Of a stretch of 51,312 nucleotides of DNA, positions 26,352 to 34,645 are shown piece by piece (the stretch's first letter is position 1; every line of letters begins with the position of its first letter). The notes beneath the pieces are model-generated. The model was not told the origin of the DNA. It saw only the letters and a program-made list of their open reading frames with translations, and did no database searches. The stretch is taken from NCBI GenBank assembly GCA_964586225.1, contig CAZPHD010000021.1, positions 1 to 51,312 on the forward strand, written 5' to 3'. The position numbers and the translations under genes are program-made. The DNA comes from JANJUB01 sp964586225 (lineage in GTDB: Bacteria; Armatimonadota; Fimbriimonadia; Fimbriimonadales; Fimbriimonadaceae).

Positions 26352-26486
26352 CCGCAGGATGGATCGTGCCTGCGGGCCGCAACTCTCGCGAAACACCCGA
26401 GGTTAGCCGCAGGATGCTCTCGTGCGTGCGGGCCGCAACTCTCACGGAACACTTGATGTAGCCGCGGGATGGATCGTGCCTGCGGT
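26349..26486. repeat. 55-bp tandem repeat, 2.5 copies, REP-like
   Basis: Units begin TAGCCGC at 26349, 26404 and 26459, exactly 55 bp apart. Each contains an inverted repeat of the type CCGCAGG-N10-CCTGCGG, with the second copy mutated. The array starts on the stop codon of the acyl-CoA dehydrogenase gene and runs into the 3' end of the convergent gene, where it encodes that protein's last residues. Confidence 0.85.
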
Positions 26487-27047
26487 CTTGACGAAGTCAG
26501 GTTGCCCATCGAACAGGGATCGCCACTCTCCGCCGCGCAGAACGTCATATTGCCACGTTCCGCCAAACGGATCAACCGCATCTTCGGCGTGGTGCTGCTT
26601 GAGCAGCCGGAGCGCTTCTGATTCACTAGGCGCGTTCAAAACGGCCGCGAGTGGGTGATCGGCCGCGACTGTGTGTGCGTGCCGACGAGCCTCACGCAAG
26701 AGCTCAAGCCGACGCTTTGGCCAGTTCTTGCCCCACTCATAGTGCGGCACGCCGCCGATGCTATCGAACCCGAGCTTCAACGTCCTGCCCTCGATGCGTA
26801 TGAAACCTTGCACTCGCCCTAACGGGTGGTCAAGGGTGAACCCTGTTCCGTGGTCACCAACCTCCATCTCGAGCGCGACCCGTTGGGTCGCCGCGCTCAC
26901 CAAGCCATGCGGCAGACTCGCGGTTCGCGTCCCAGCCAGGTGCTTTGGCTTGACTTTGGGTGTGGCACTCAAGAGGTACGCCACTGCCGCCACCATCGAA
27001 AGCACGAACACCGCTGAAACCGCACGGGTGAGAACGCCAGGACTCAC
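26442..27047 (-). CDS. Membrane-anchored protein of unknown function, paralogue 2
   Basis: A 201-residue protein with a single N-terminal transmembrane segment (AVSAVFVLSMVAAVAYLLS), then a short alpha/beta domain containing FTLDHPLGRVQGFIRIEGRTLKLGFDSI. It matches the upstream neighbour's FDMDHPLGSVKGQARVEDRMLTLDIASV, so the two are tandem paralogues. Both share W.....R.L.L.R.A and C-terminal PFGGTWQYDVL/PFARPWRYEL blocks. GTG start overlapping the upstream stop (GTGA). The last residues (TIHPAATSSVP) are encoded by the 55-bp repeat, so the native C-terminus was probably replaced. Family unknown. Confidence 0.68.
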   Translation of the reverse strand: MSPGVLTRAVSAVFVLSMVAAVAYLLSATPKVKPKHLAGTRTASLPHGLVSAATQRVALEMEVGDHGTGFTLDHPLGRVQGFIRIEGRTLKLGFDSIGGVPHYEWGKNWPKRRLELLREARRHAHTVAADHPLAAVLNAPSESEALRLLKQHHAEDAVDPFGGTWQYDVLRGGEWRSLFDGQPDFVKTAGTIHPAATSSVP

Positions 27048-27598
27048 AACTTCTCCGGTAGCCACGGATCGACCGGCCGCCATCGGCGCGCAGACTGGAG
27101 TTCGTAACGCCAAGGGCGCGCAAACGGATTGCCGACGACGTACGGGTGATTCTGTTGAAGGCGCACGACCGCCTCCTCGGCATTCTTCGCCTGCTGAAGG
27201 TCTCGCCACAAGCCGTGTACAGGACCTGTCGGGGTGGCCCACTTGGCTCGGCGGACTAGGTCGAGCTGACGTGAGGTCCAGTCTTCCTGCCAAGCGGTGA
27301 TTGACTTTTCGTCAACCGAAGCGATGTCCAGCGTCAACATTCGATCCTCGACCCGGGCCTGACCTTTGACGGACCCCAAGGGATGATCCATGTCAAACGA
27401 GCCGTCGTCATTGATCGTTAGCATGACGCTGTAGTGCTTCAGAACCTGCTGATACAGCTCATTGTTTTGGTCTAGCGCGTGCGTCCCTGCGAGTGCTCTT
27501 AGAGGTACGGTTCGCTCAAACGTGAACAACCCGATCGCGCCGAGCAATGCAAGCCCAAAAACAATCCCCACGGTCCAGATGGCGGCGCGAATGCTCAC
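27044..27598 (-). CDS. Membrane-anchored protein of unknown function, paralogue 1
   Basis: A 184-residue protein with an N-terminal transmembrane segment (AAIWTVGIVFGLALLGAIGLF) and an extracytoplasmic domain with the DHPLG..KG..R.EDR.L.L motif shared with paralogue 2. I chose the GTG at 27598 because a near-perfect -10 box, TATACT, lies 6 nt upstream; the longer frame to 27628 would place the box inside the gene. No known family recognised. The pair is co-transcribed and convergent with the acyl-CoA dehydrogenase gene. Confidence 0.65.
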   Translation of the reverse strand: MSIRAAIWTVGIVFGLALLGAIGLFTFERTVPLRALAGTHALDQNNELYQQVLKHYSVMLTINDDGSFDMDHPLGSVKGQARVEDRMLTLDIASVDEKSITAWQEDWTSRQLDLVRRAKWATPTGPVHGLWRDLQQAKNAEEAVVRLQQNHPYVVGNPFARPWRYELQSARRWRPVDPWLPEKL

Positions 27599-27630
27599 GC
27601 CTTCAGTATAGCGACGTCCCAGAAGCACCT

Positions 27631-27661
27631 AAGCCCGGAAGACTCAGCATCTTCCGGGCTT
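27631..27661 (-). terminator. Hairpin terminator after the BNR-propeller gene
   Basis: A perfect 12-bp stem (AAGCCCGGAAGA / TCTTCCGGGCTT) with a 7-nt loop starts 10 bp beyond the BNR gene's stop and lies upstream of the paralogue pair's promoter. There is no long U-run, but the stem is strong. Confidence 0.6.
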
Positions 27662-27670
27662 GGCCAGACC

Positions 27671-30600
27671 TTACGGCGTCAACGTCAAGGTCGTTGTCCG
27701 CGTCGAACCATAGAAGTTCGCGGACATCGTAACTGGCGTTGTGGATGACACTGCCGAGGTCGTCACCCCGAACGTCGTCGAGGTCGCGCCATTTGCGAAC
27801 TGAGCGTTCGCCGGCGTCGCCACGAACCCCGAGTTGTCCGTCAAGTTGACGATCATGTTCGATGCGCCCGTGATGGCGGGCTTCGAGATCGTCACCGTTC
27901 CCGTCGAGGGCAGACCACCCTGTACGGAAGCCGGGTTCATCGAGAAGCCTGTCAGCACGGGTTTCACTCGAACCGTGATGGTCGCCGTGCGGCTAACCCC
28001 CTCAAAGGACGCCGTCACCGTTCCGGTCAGGTCGCTGGTGACATTTCCGCCCGTCACGTTAAATGATCGGCTGGATTGTCCGGTGCTGAATAGCAACGTG
28101 GTTGGCGTGTAGATGAGCGGCGAACTCTTTGCGATGGTCACGTTCATTGCAAACGGAGCGTTCCCCGTAAGCGAGAGCGTTGCCGTCGTTGCCGTCAGGC
28201 CGTAGATGATGTTCGGCGTGATGGTGAGGGTGTTCAGAGTCGTGTACGGACCACCCGCGAAGTTCTGATTCGAAGCCGTCGGGGGTACGGTCACGAGTCG
28301 CCATCGCGGACCGAACATCTTGCCCACCAAATACGGGTAGATGCGGTAGTTGCCCGCCGTCACGTCATTGAACACATAGTTCCCGCTCGAGTCGGTCGTT
28401 GCTGACGCCACGTTCGAGTAGCCTTCGTACGTCGGCATCACGTTGAACTGATTCAGCGTGCCCGTGTCGTTTGCCGCAAGGTCGCGGACAATGAGTTTCC
28501 AGGTGCCTTGCGCGTTCTTGCCGTTGAAGGCCGTCGTTCCGTAAACCTGGTCTATGTTGTCGGCGCTACCGCCCGTGCGATTGTGCAGGGTGACCTGAGT
28601 GCCGTCCGGATGCTGCGCCACGACCTGGAGATCGCCGATGTACGGATGCGTGATCCTCACATAGATCTCGGTGTTCTTGATCGTGGCACTGAGTGGCACG
28701 TAAAGATTGGCGGTAACGCCCGTCGGATTGTTGTCTGGTATCGCGACATTCGGTGTCGACGAAATCGTCGGCTTGAGGTCTTGCCACTTTGCCAGCGCAA
28801 CGTTGACGTTGTTCATGTTGACGCCGTTCTCGGTAATCCGGCCGCTGATCGAACTGCCTCCCGGCGAAATCGGGATGCGCCAAATGCCGCGTCCGAACGT
28901 CGAAGCGTACAGATAAGTCTTGGTGCCGTTGACATGCAGGCCGGTCACCTGAGTGTTCGGCAGTCCCAGCGCATTCATACGGGTCCAGGTCGCGCCCGCA
29001 TCCGTCGTCATGAATGCACCGATGTCCGTTCCCACGTACCAGGTGTTCTCCTGATACGGGTCGCGCTCGATCGCTTGGACACCGCTGGACGGCAATCCGG
29101 TCGCGCCCGAACCGCTCACATTGGTCCAAACCGGTGTTCCTGCGGTTGTGTTGGTACAGCGCCAAAGATGTCCGAAGTTGCCCGCGCCAGAGAATCCCAC
29201 GAGCAAGTCGTTCGGGTTAGTCCAGTGTGCGTTGAGCGCGCCGATCGTGTGATCGTCAAGGCCGGTGTCGATACGGGTGAACGTGATGCCCTTGTCGGGA
29301 GTTCGCCAGACCTGGCCATCGTTCGAGCCGGTGTAAATGATGTCCATGTTCGAGGGCGCACGCTCCAGGTCAAGAACGTACGGGTAGCTACCCGCTGCGA
29401 TCACCTGGGTTCGAGCCGTGAACGATGTGCCGCTGCCACTGTAGTATTGGAGCCGCGAGTTGGCCCCAAAGATCTCAGCGCCGTTGCCTGCCGCGATGAG
29501 CGGAGCAATGAACGCGCCACCGCCCGTGACGCTTATCGACGTCGGCGACGTGTCCGTCAACGTGTCGTAGCGATACGTGCTGAAGCCCTGGCTTTGGGTG
29601 TAGTGGATCGCCGGGTTATTCAGGTTAAAGGCCGGCCATGCGCCGTCGCCAGCGTAAAGGTTGCCCCAGTTCTGGAGGTCGCCCCGAGCCGCCGGGCTCG
29701 CATTGTCCTGCGTTCCGCCGAGGATAACGTTGTCGTTCGTCGGGTGAGGGATCATCTCATAGAACTGAGTGTCGAAGATGTCCGCGTTGAGGCCGGTCCA
29801 CGTTCCCGCTCCCGTCCCGAAGTTGCTCATGACGAACCGGTGGACCCCACCGTCGTTGCCGATGATGAACTCCGCCGGGTTGCTGGGATTGACTGCCCAG
29901 CAGTGCTGGTCGTTGTGGGTATTGATGGGGCTCGGGCCGTAGGTTCGACCAACGTCAATCCACGAATTGCCGCCGTTCGGCGAGTAGGCGACCGTGATGA
30001 GACCCACAAAGACCGCGTCGGCTGCGCCATTGGTGGAGCAGTCAATGTAGTAGTCGTAGGTGTCCTGGCTCCAGTTGTAGTTGTTGCTACCTGCAGGGAA
30101 GCCCGCGGTGATGTTTGACCACGACGTGCCCGCGTTCGTCGACTTATAGATCGTGTTGTTCGCGACGGAAAGGTAGTAGATGGTGTTCGGATCCAGCTTT
30201 GAGCAGGCGATGTCCGCGGCCGAAGGCGTGCTGGCGGTCGTCGGAGGCGTCATGGTGCTCCACGTTGCGCCGTTGTCAGTCGAGCGGATCAGATAGCCAC
30301 CCGCAACGCCGGAGTTGGTTCCGACCGCCCACAGGTGCCGATTGCCTTGGCCGTCGGGCGCGCCCAGAACCACTTCTTCCCAGTTCGCCGCGGGGGCGTT
30401 CGTTGCCGTCCAAGTTGCACCGCCGTCGGTCGAGCGCCAAATGTCACCCGCCCCTTGACCGCCGCCGCCCCGTCCAGTCGAAACAATGAGCGTGTTCGGG
30501 CTGTTCGGGAGGATGACGATCTTTGAAACAACCGAGTTGCCGAACTGGGCTTGGCCCTGGTTCGTCCACGTTGTGCCGCCGTTCGTCGTTTTCATGATGC

Positions 30601-31435
30601 CGAACGTGAGGAGTGGGAAGCCCTCATAGTCGCCGGTGCCGACGTACACCGTGTTGGGATCGGTGGGGTGGATGGCGACCGACTCGGTGTTCAAACCTGT
30701 CCACGAGTCACTGAGCCCGGTCCACGTGTTGCCACCGTTGACTGACTTCCACACGCCGCCCCCCGCCGAGGTCGTGTAGACGATTGAGGGGTTGGACGGA
30801 GCATAAGCGATGCCGGTTTTCCGACCCGAAAGAGGTCGCTTGCCGTAGTACGTCGTGTAGGGGATATCAAGGTTCTTGGGGCCAACGTATTGAAACGTTC
30901 CGTTCGGGGCGAGACCACCCGAGGAGGGCCACGTCGCCGGAGGCATCTTGTCACGGTGTTGGGTCGCGTCGAACATCCACTTCGGGTCCCAGTTGCTGTT
31001 CCTGTCTGAGCGCGTAATCAGGAAGAACTCGAGTGCCTTGTAGAAGCCCGTGCCCACCTTTTCACCGCGGTTGCCGGCTTCTGCGGCCGGATATCCCGAC
31101 TGGATCTCGTAACGCGCGTTCGCGTACTTCAAGTAGCCGCTAACGGTGTCGAGATTCAGAGCGTCCGGCTTGGTATAGGATTCCTTGAAAACGAACTTGA
31201 CTCGCTTGGCAAACTCACGTTCGGCCATCCGCGAATCCACGCCATCGCGAAGTTGCACGACGTAAAAGCCTGATGGATCTCGGCGCACGATTTTGCCGTG
31301 CGTGGCAACGATCTGCCCTGCTTGATCCATAGTCAGGCCGTGCTGGCCAACGATCAGTAGATCGTTCGAAACTGAAATTGTGCCCGCCGTCGTAGCGAGA
31401 ATTGCGCATGCCCACTTGAGCATTGGTCGAAACAT
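27671..31435 (-). CDS. Large secreted BNR/VPS10-type propeller protein with P-domain and Ig repeats
   Basis: A 1254-residue exported protein; signal peptide FRPMLKWACAILATTAGTIS. Residues about 25-100 are a globular pro-region. Residues 150-860 form sialidase/VPS10-like propellers with many Asp-box-like motifs (KSVNGGNTWTGL, RSTDGGATWTA, RSTDNGATWSTM, MTTDAGATWTRM). A carboxypeptidase-regulatory-like domain (ISGRITENGVNMNNVNVAL ... ATTDSSGNYVFNDV) is split by an inserted proprotein-convertase P-domain (PDNNPTGVTANLYVP ... GTWKLIVRDLAANDTGTLNQF). Two Ig-like repeats close the protein, as in the PQQ dehydrogenase. ATG at 31435 has GGAGGGG upstream. Substrate unknown; likely a surface glycan- or protein-binding protein. 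Confidence 0.8.
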   Translation of the reverse strand: MFRPMLKWACAILATTAGTISVSNDLLIVGQHGLTMDQAGQIVATHGKIVRRDPSGFYVVQLRDGVDSRMAEREFAKRVKFVFKESYTKPDALNLDTVSGYLKYANARYEIQSGYPAAEAGNRGEKVGTGFYKALEFFLITRSDRNSNWDPKWMFDATQHRDKMPPATWPSSGGLAPNGTFQYVGPKNLDIPYTTYYGKRPLSGRKTGIAYAPSNPSIVYTTSAGGGVWKSVNGGNTWTGLSDSWTGLNTESVAIHPTDPNTVYVGTGDYEGFPLLTFGIMKTTNGGTTWTNQGQAQFGNSVVSKIVILPNSPNTLIVSTGRGGGGQGAGDIWRSTDGGATWTATNAPAANWEEVVLGAPDGQGNRHLWAVGTNSGVAGGYLIRSTDNGATWSTMTPPTTASTPSAADIACSKLDPNTIYYLSVANNTIYKSTNAGTSWSNITAGFPAGSNNYNWSQDTYDYYIDCSTNGAADAVFVGLITVAYSPNGGNSWIDVGRTYGPSPINTHNDQHCWAVNPSNPAEFIIGNDGGVHRFVMSNFGTGAGTWTGLNADIFDTQFYEMIPHPTNDNVILGGTQDNASPAARGDLQNWGNLYAGDGAWPAFNLNNPAIHYTQSQGFSTYRYDTLTDTSPTSISVTGGGAFIAPLIAAGNGAEIFGANSRLQYYSGSGTSFTARTQVIAAGSYPYVLDLERAPSNMDIIYTGSNDGQVWRTPDKGITFTRIDTGLDDHTIGALNAHWTNPNDLLVGFSGAGNFGHLWRCTNTTAGTPVWTNVSGSGATGLPSSGVQAIERDPYQENTWYVGTDIGAFMTTDAGATWTRMNALGLPNTQVTGLHVNGTKTYLYASTFGRGIWRIPISPGGSSISGRITENGVNMNNVNVALAKWQDLKPTISSTPNVAIPDNNPTGVTANLYVPLSATIKNTEIYVRITHPYIGDLQVVAQHPDGTQVTLHNRTGGSADNIDQVYGTTAFNGKNAQGTWKLIVRDLAANDTGTLNQFNVMPTYEGYSNVASATTDSSGNYVFNDVTAGNYRIYPYLVGKMFGPRWRLVTVPPTASNQNFAGGPYTTLNTLTITPNIIYGLTATTATLSLTGNAPFAMNVTIAKSSPLIYTPTTLLFSTGQSSRSFNVTGGNVTSDLTGTVTASFEGVSRTATITVRVKPVLTGFSMNPASVQGGLPSTGTVTISKPAITGASNMIVNLTDNSGFVATPANAQFANGATSTTFGVTTSAVSSTTPVTMSANFYGSTRTTTLTLTP

Positions 31436-31440
31436 GATCC

Positions 31441-31685
31441 CCTCCAAACCGACGTCTAGGCCTCGGTTTCAGGATCAAGACGGGTTCTGATTTCTCGGGA
31501 GTTCGGAAGAACGACCGCGCGCGACAGATCTGGTAATGGAGAGTGAAGAGGCACGAGATACGAGTGAAGAATTGTGATTGACGAGTGAAGAGTGACAGAC
31601 CTCGGGCTGCCAACTGCTCACTGCCAACTGCTCACTTACCAAAACCTGGCAACTTGCCCGGCGTCCAAGGCCCCCCCAATCGCCA
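31441..31685. other. Intergenic region with short-word repeats
   Basis: Between divergent genes. It contains copies of GAGTGAAGA (near 31535-31600) and two direct 14-bp copies of CTGCCAACTGCTCA (31609-31636), a word also present in shortened form at 40150-40168. I see no ORF or RNA gene in it. A promoter for each gene is expected but not obvious. Confidence 0.5.
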
Positions 31686-31709
31686 ATGATTCAACCGGGA
31701 GCGGTGGAC

Positions 31710-33167
31710 ATGGGCTTTCAGCCAAAGCGAAGCGACAACATGGGCAAGCGAATTCTGATCGTCGAAGACGACTCGGTGAGCGCCCTCTTGCTTCGAAAAG
31801 TTCTCGAACAGAAGGGTTACGAAGTCACTCACGCGATCAACGGGGTTGAGGCGCTGGAGCACTTTGAGCAAGGCGACTTCCGCATTGTGATTTCGGACTG
31901 GATGATGCCCGAGATGGATGGCATCGAACTCTGTCAGCGCCTTCGAAAAACCGCGAGAAGCTATGTCTATGTCATCCTCCTGAGTGCCAAGTCGCAGCGG
32001 GAAGATTCGCTCGGAGCCTATGAGGCCGGTGTTGATGACTTCCTGACTAAGCCGCTGGATCGTGATGAGCTGATGGCGCGACTCAAGGTGGCACAGCGCG
32101 TGCTGTCTGCCGAGGAGTCGCTTCGCAGGCAACAAGACGAATTGAAGATCGCGGGCGAACGACTCGCGAACATGAATGATCGACTCACTTTGGCATCCCG
32201 CCGGTTCGAAGAGCTGTTCAGTGACCTTCCCGTGGCGTGCTTCACCTTCAACAGCGAGGGGCTCATCCACGAATGGAATCTGGCGGCGGCCCATCTGTTC
32301 GGCCAGCGACCGGAGATGGCGCTAATGCGTCCTGTCTGGGAGGCCTTCGACGGGCGCGATGGCGGGTTTTGGAGCGAGGCGCTTGTCCGCAATATCTTTC
32401 AGGGCCATGCCCAACGCGATGTCGATTGGGTGATGAGATCACCGCAACTTGGCGAGCGTTTCATGATCTGCAATGTGATTCCGATGCATGGTGTCAATGG
32501 CGAAGTGCTGGGTGGGATCGCGACGAATCAAGACATCACTGAACGGCGACAAGCCGAGCGCTCGATCCAGACCATCGCGCGCGACCTCGAACTTCAAAAG
32601 CGCGCACTTGAGGAAGCCAACGAACGACTTGCGACTTTGGCCGTTACCGACGGCTTGACGGGATTGTGGAACCACCGTCGCTTCCGCGAGGAGCTGGAAA
32701 GCGACTTTGCCTCCGTGAAGCGCGGGGCCGCGGTATCGGTTGTATTGCTCGATGTCGACAACTTCAAGATGTACAACGATGCCTTCGGACACCCGGCCGG
32801 TGACGAAGTCCTGAAGACGGTTGCCCGCGTTCTTGAGCAGTGTTCACGCGAGCACGAGTCAGTGGCCCGCTACGGTGGCGAGGAGTTTGCCATTGTTATG
32901 TCGCAAGCTGGCCCGGAAGCGGCCGTGCTTGTCGCCGAGCGCATGCGAGTTGCCCTGGAGCAGGAAGTTTGGCCTCACCGTCAGATCACTGCTAGTTTCG
33001 GCGTGGCAACGGCGCGAACCAGCGACGAGTCGCCTGAAGAAGTGCTTCAGCGAGCCGACGCGGCGCTTTACTTTAGCAAGCAACATGGTCGTAATCGGGT
33101 GACGCACTTTGATCAAATGGACCACCAGGCCGACAGCCAGCACCTGGCGCTGAAACGTCCGGCGTGA
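31710..33167 (+). CDS. Response regulator with PAS and GGDEF domains (diguanylate cyclase)
   Basis: About 485 residues. REC (ILIVEDDSVSALLLRK; phospho-Asp in VISDWMMPEMDG; Lys in FLTKPLD), coiled linker, PAS (RRFEELFSDLPVACFTFNSEGLIHEWNLAA; ends GGIATNQDITERRQAE), second coiled coil, then GGDEF (VTDGLTGLWNHRRF; VVLLDVDNFKMYND; ARYGGEEFAIVMS). The active GGEEF is intact, so c-di-GMP synthesis is likely. The upstream inhibitory site reads REHE rather than RxxD, so product inhibition may be weakened. The ATG at 31710 has GGGAG 8 nt upstream; ATGs at 31686 and 31740 are alternatives. It lies next to flagellar genes, fitting control of motility. Confidence 0.9.
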   Translation: MGFQPKRSDNMGKRILIVEDDSVSALLLRKVLEQKGYEVTHAINGVEALEHFEQGDFRIVISDWMMPEMDGIELCQRLRKTARSYVYVILLSAKSQREDSLGAYEAGVDDFLTKPLDRDELMARLKVAQRVLSAEESLRRQQDELKIAGERLANMNDRLTLASRRFEELFSDLPVACFTFNSEGLIHEWNLAAAHLFGQRPEMALMRPVWEAFDGRDGGFWSEALVRNIFQGHAQRDVDWVMRSPQLGERFMICNVIPMHGVNGEVLGGIATNQDITERRQAERSIQTIARDLELQKRALEEANERLATLAVTDGLTGLWNHRRFREELESDFASVKRGAAVSVVLLDVDNFKMYNDAFGHPAGDEVLKTVARVLEQCSREHESVARYGGEEFAIVMSQAGPEAAVLVAERMRVALEQEVWPHRQITASFGVATARTSDESPEEVLQRADAALYFSKQHGRNRVTHFDQMDHQADSQHLALKRPA

Positions 33168-33172
33168 GGGCC

Positions 33173-33385
33173 TTTGTTCGGGTTGTTTGGATTGGCTCGG
33201 GTTGGCTCGGGTTTGTTCGGGTTGGCTCGGATTGGCTCGGATTGGCTCGGATTGGCTCGGCTTTGTTCGGGTTAGCTCGGGTTGGCTCGGTTGGCCCGGT
33301 TGGCCCGGTTGGCCCGGTCCGACTAGTCCAAACATGTCTCACGGAACAAAGCCGAACAAAGCCGAACAAAGCCGAACAAACCCGG
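33173..33385. repeat. 10-bp word array with inverted partner array
   Basis: About 14 units of GGCTCGGRTT/TGTTCGGGTT in strict 10-bp register (33173-33318), a 25-bp spacer, then four units of GAACAAAGCC-type inverse words (33343-33382). RNA from it could fold into a long imperfect hairpin. It fills the space between the convergent GGDEF and fliT stops and may act as a terminator. Confidence 0.88.
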
Positions 33386-33386
33386 T

Positions 33387-33725
33387 CTAACCCGCCAGCG
33401 TCACACCCATCGTGGGCGACCCTGAAGTGCGATAGACCTTTCGGGCTCGGCGGCCCTCATGGTCTGCCCGTTGTTCACTCGCAAGCTGCATCTGCATGGT
33501 GCGGAGTTGGTCGATCATTCCCGACTCCAACTCCTGGACCTGTCCAAGCACCTGGTTCGCCGAGGGAGTGATTCGCACCGTCTCGAGGAGATCCAACACC
33601 TCTTCGCGACGCGAAAACAGAGCGTTCGCCTCCTCCCAATCTTCGCGACCAAGCGCATGCTCAAGCGTTAGGGTCAGAAGGTAAAGCTGCTGGGCAAGGG
33701 CGTCAGGCGACGGCTTCAGATGCAT
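33387..33725 (-). CDS. fliT: FliT-like flagellar chaperone
   Basis: A 112-residue, mostly helical protein (LAQQLYLLTLTLEHALGREDWEEANALFSRREEVLDLLE) with the size, helical pattern and position (overlapping fliS by 23 bp) of FliT-type proteins, which chaperone FliD and regulate flagellar genes. Sequence conservation in this family is low, so the name rests on context. ATG at 33725 has GGAGG inside the fliS 3' end, indicating translational coupling. Confidence 0.62.
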   Translation of the reverse strand: MHLKPSPDALAQQLYLLTLTLEHALGREDWEEANALFSRREEVLDLLETVRITPSANQVLGQVQELESGMIDQLRTMQMQLASEQRADHEGRRARKVYRTSGSPTMGVTLAG

Positions 33726-34110
33726 GGCTGCCTCCACGGGTTTGGGCCTCGATCTGCACCCACGAGTCCCGAAGGTCGCTAAAGATCTTGATGCACCGCT
33801 CAATCGCCTCGGAGTTGTCCTCGCAGTTTGCCTTGACCAACTCGTTGAGCACGTACGAGTACAGGTTGAGCAGGTTCTGCGCGACTTCGCCCCCCTCTTT
33901 GGGGTCGAGGCACGACATCAGCTCCAAGACCACCTTCTGGGCCTTTTGGAGTTGATCGTTCTGGCGGGTTAGGTCGTGGTGGGCGATGGCATGTTTGCCC
34001 GCCTCCATGAACTTAAGCGCGCCATCGTACAACATGATGACCAGCTGAAGCGGCGACGCTCCATTGACCGATTGCTTGCGATACTCTTGAGTGATGCGAC
34101 CGTAGGCCAA
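33703..34110 (-). CDS. fliS: Flagellin export chaperone FliS
   Basis: A 135-residue helical-bundle protein that binds the flagellin C-terminus before export. Hallmarks: YRKQSVNGASPLQLVIMLYDGALKFMEAGKHAI, then QKAQKVVLELMSCLDPKEGGEVAQNLLNLYSYVLNELV. TTG start with AGGAG 6 nt upstream. A GCCGATAA box lies upstream. Followed by the overlapping fliT-like gene. Flagellin itself is not in the window. Confidence 0.93.
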   Translation of the reverse strand: MAYGRITQEYRKQSVNGASPLQLVIMLYDGALKFMEAGKHAIAHHDLTRQNDQLQKAQKVVLELMSCLDPKEGGEVAQNLLNLYSYVLNELVKANCEDNSEAIERCIKIFSDLRDSWVQIEAQTRGGSHASEAVA

Positions 34111-34137
34111 TCTGAACTCCTGGATGATCTACCAGGA

Positions 34138-34145
34138 TTATCGGC
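34138..34145 (-). promoter_or_regulatory. Candidate sigma-28 -10 element for fliS
   Basis: An exact GCCGATAA on the minus strand, 27 nt before the fliS start codon and upstream of its SD. It coincides with the Arg-stop codons of the preceding membrane protein gene. No good -35 is visible, so chance is possible. Confidence 0.35.
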
Positions 34146-34641
34146 CCGAGTTCGACGGTGGCTCAGAGCGATTTTTGCCCGAGATGTCAACCTCGGAGGG
34201 TCGGATCAGCAGTGCCGCGACGAAAAAGAGCAGCAGAACCCAGCCGAGGGGGCCGATCCACACCCACGACTCAGGATAATCAGGTTGCGCCATATCGGGC
34301 TGAGCACGGCGCAGGTTCACTTCCACCATCCTCAGATAAAGGAAAATCCCCGCTGACAGGCCACCCCCCACGAAACCCGCGGCTGGAGCTAGTCCAAACC
34401 GGCGGGTGACATAGGCGCCGAAGATCAAAGCCGGCGTCAACCCAACCAGCGCGCAGCGCACAAGCCCGCTGATGAGATAGATCTCGGTGAAGACAAAGAA
34501 GGGCCAGATCGCCAACACATACGTGATCAGCGAAGCCGAGACGAACCCAGTGCATCCGGCCAACATGATCGCATCGGTGTCACGTTCGGGCTTGACCGGG
34601 GTTTCGAGTCGTTCATCCGTTTGCAGGGGTTCGAAGGGCAT
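34138..34641 (-). CDS. Polytopic membrane protein of unknown function
   Basis: A 167-residue protein with about four hydrophobic segments (GCTGFVSASLITYVLAIWPF, IYLISGLVRCALVGLTPALIF, APAAGFVGGGLSAGIFLYL, WIGPLGWVLLLFFVAALLI). The N-terminus is polar. It follows the second permease by 4 bp, so it is the last gene of the ABC operon and may be an accessory subunit. No known family recognised. Confidence 0.6.
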   Translation of the reverse strand: MPFEPLQTDERLETPVKPERDTDAIMLAGCTGFVSASLITYVLAIWPFFVFTEIYLISGLVRCALVGLTPALIFGAYVTRRFGLAPAAGFVGGGLSAGIFLYLRMVEVNLRRAQPDMAQPDYPESWVWIGPLGWVLLLFFVAALLIRPSEVDISGKNRSEPPSNSGR

Positions 34642-34645
34642 CAGA

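Noticed and set aside
28508..30118. 536-codon plus-strand open frame within the BNR protein gene
   Set aside because: Arg/Val/Asp-rich antisense shadow; the opposite strand has a signal peptide and Asp-box propeller motifs.
33173..33385. Possible CRISPR array
   Set aside because: Units are contiguous 10-bp words without unique spacers, and no cas genes are present.
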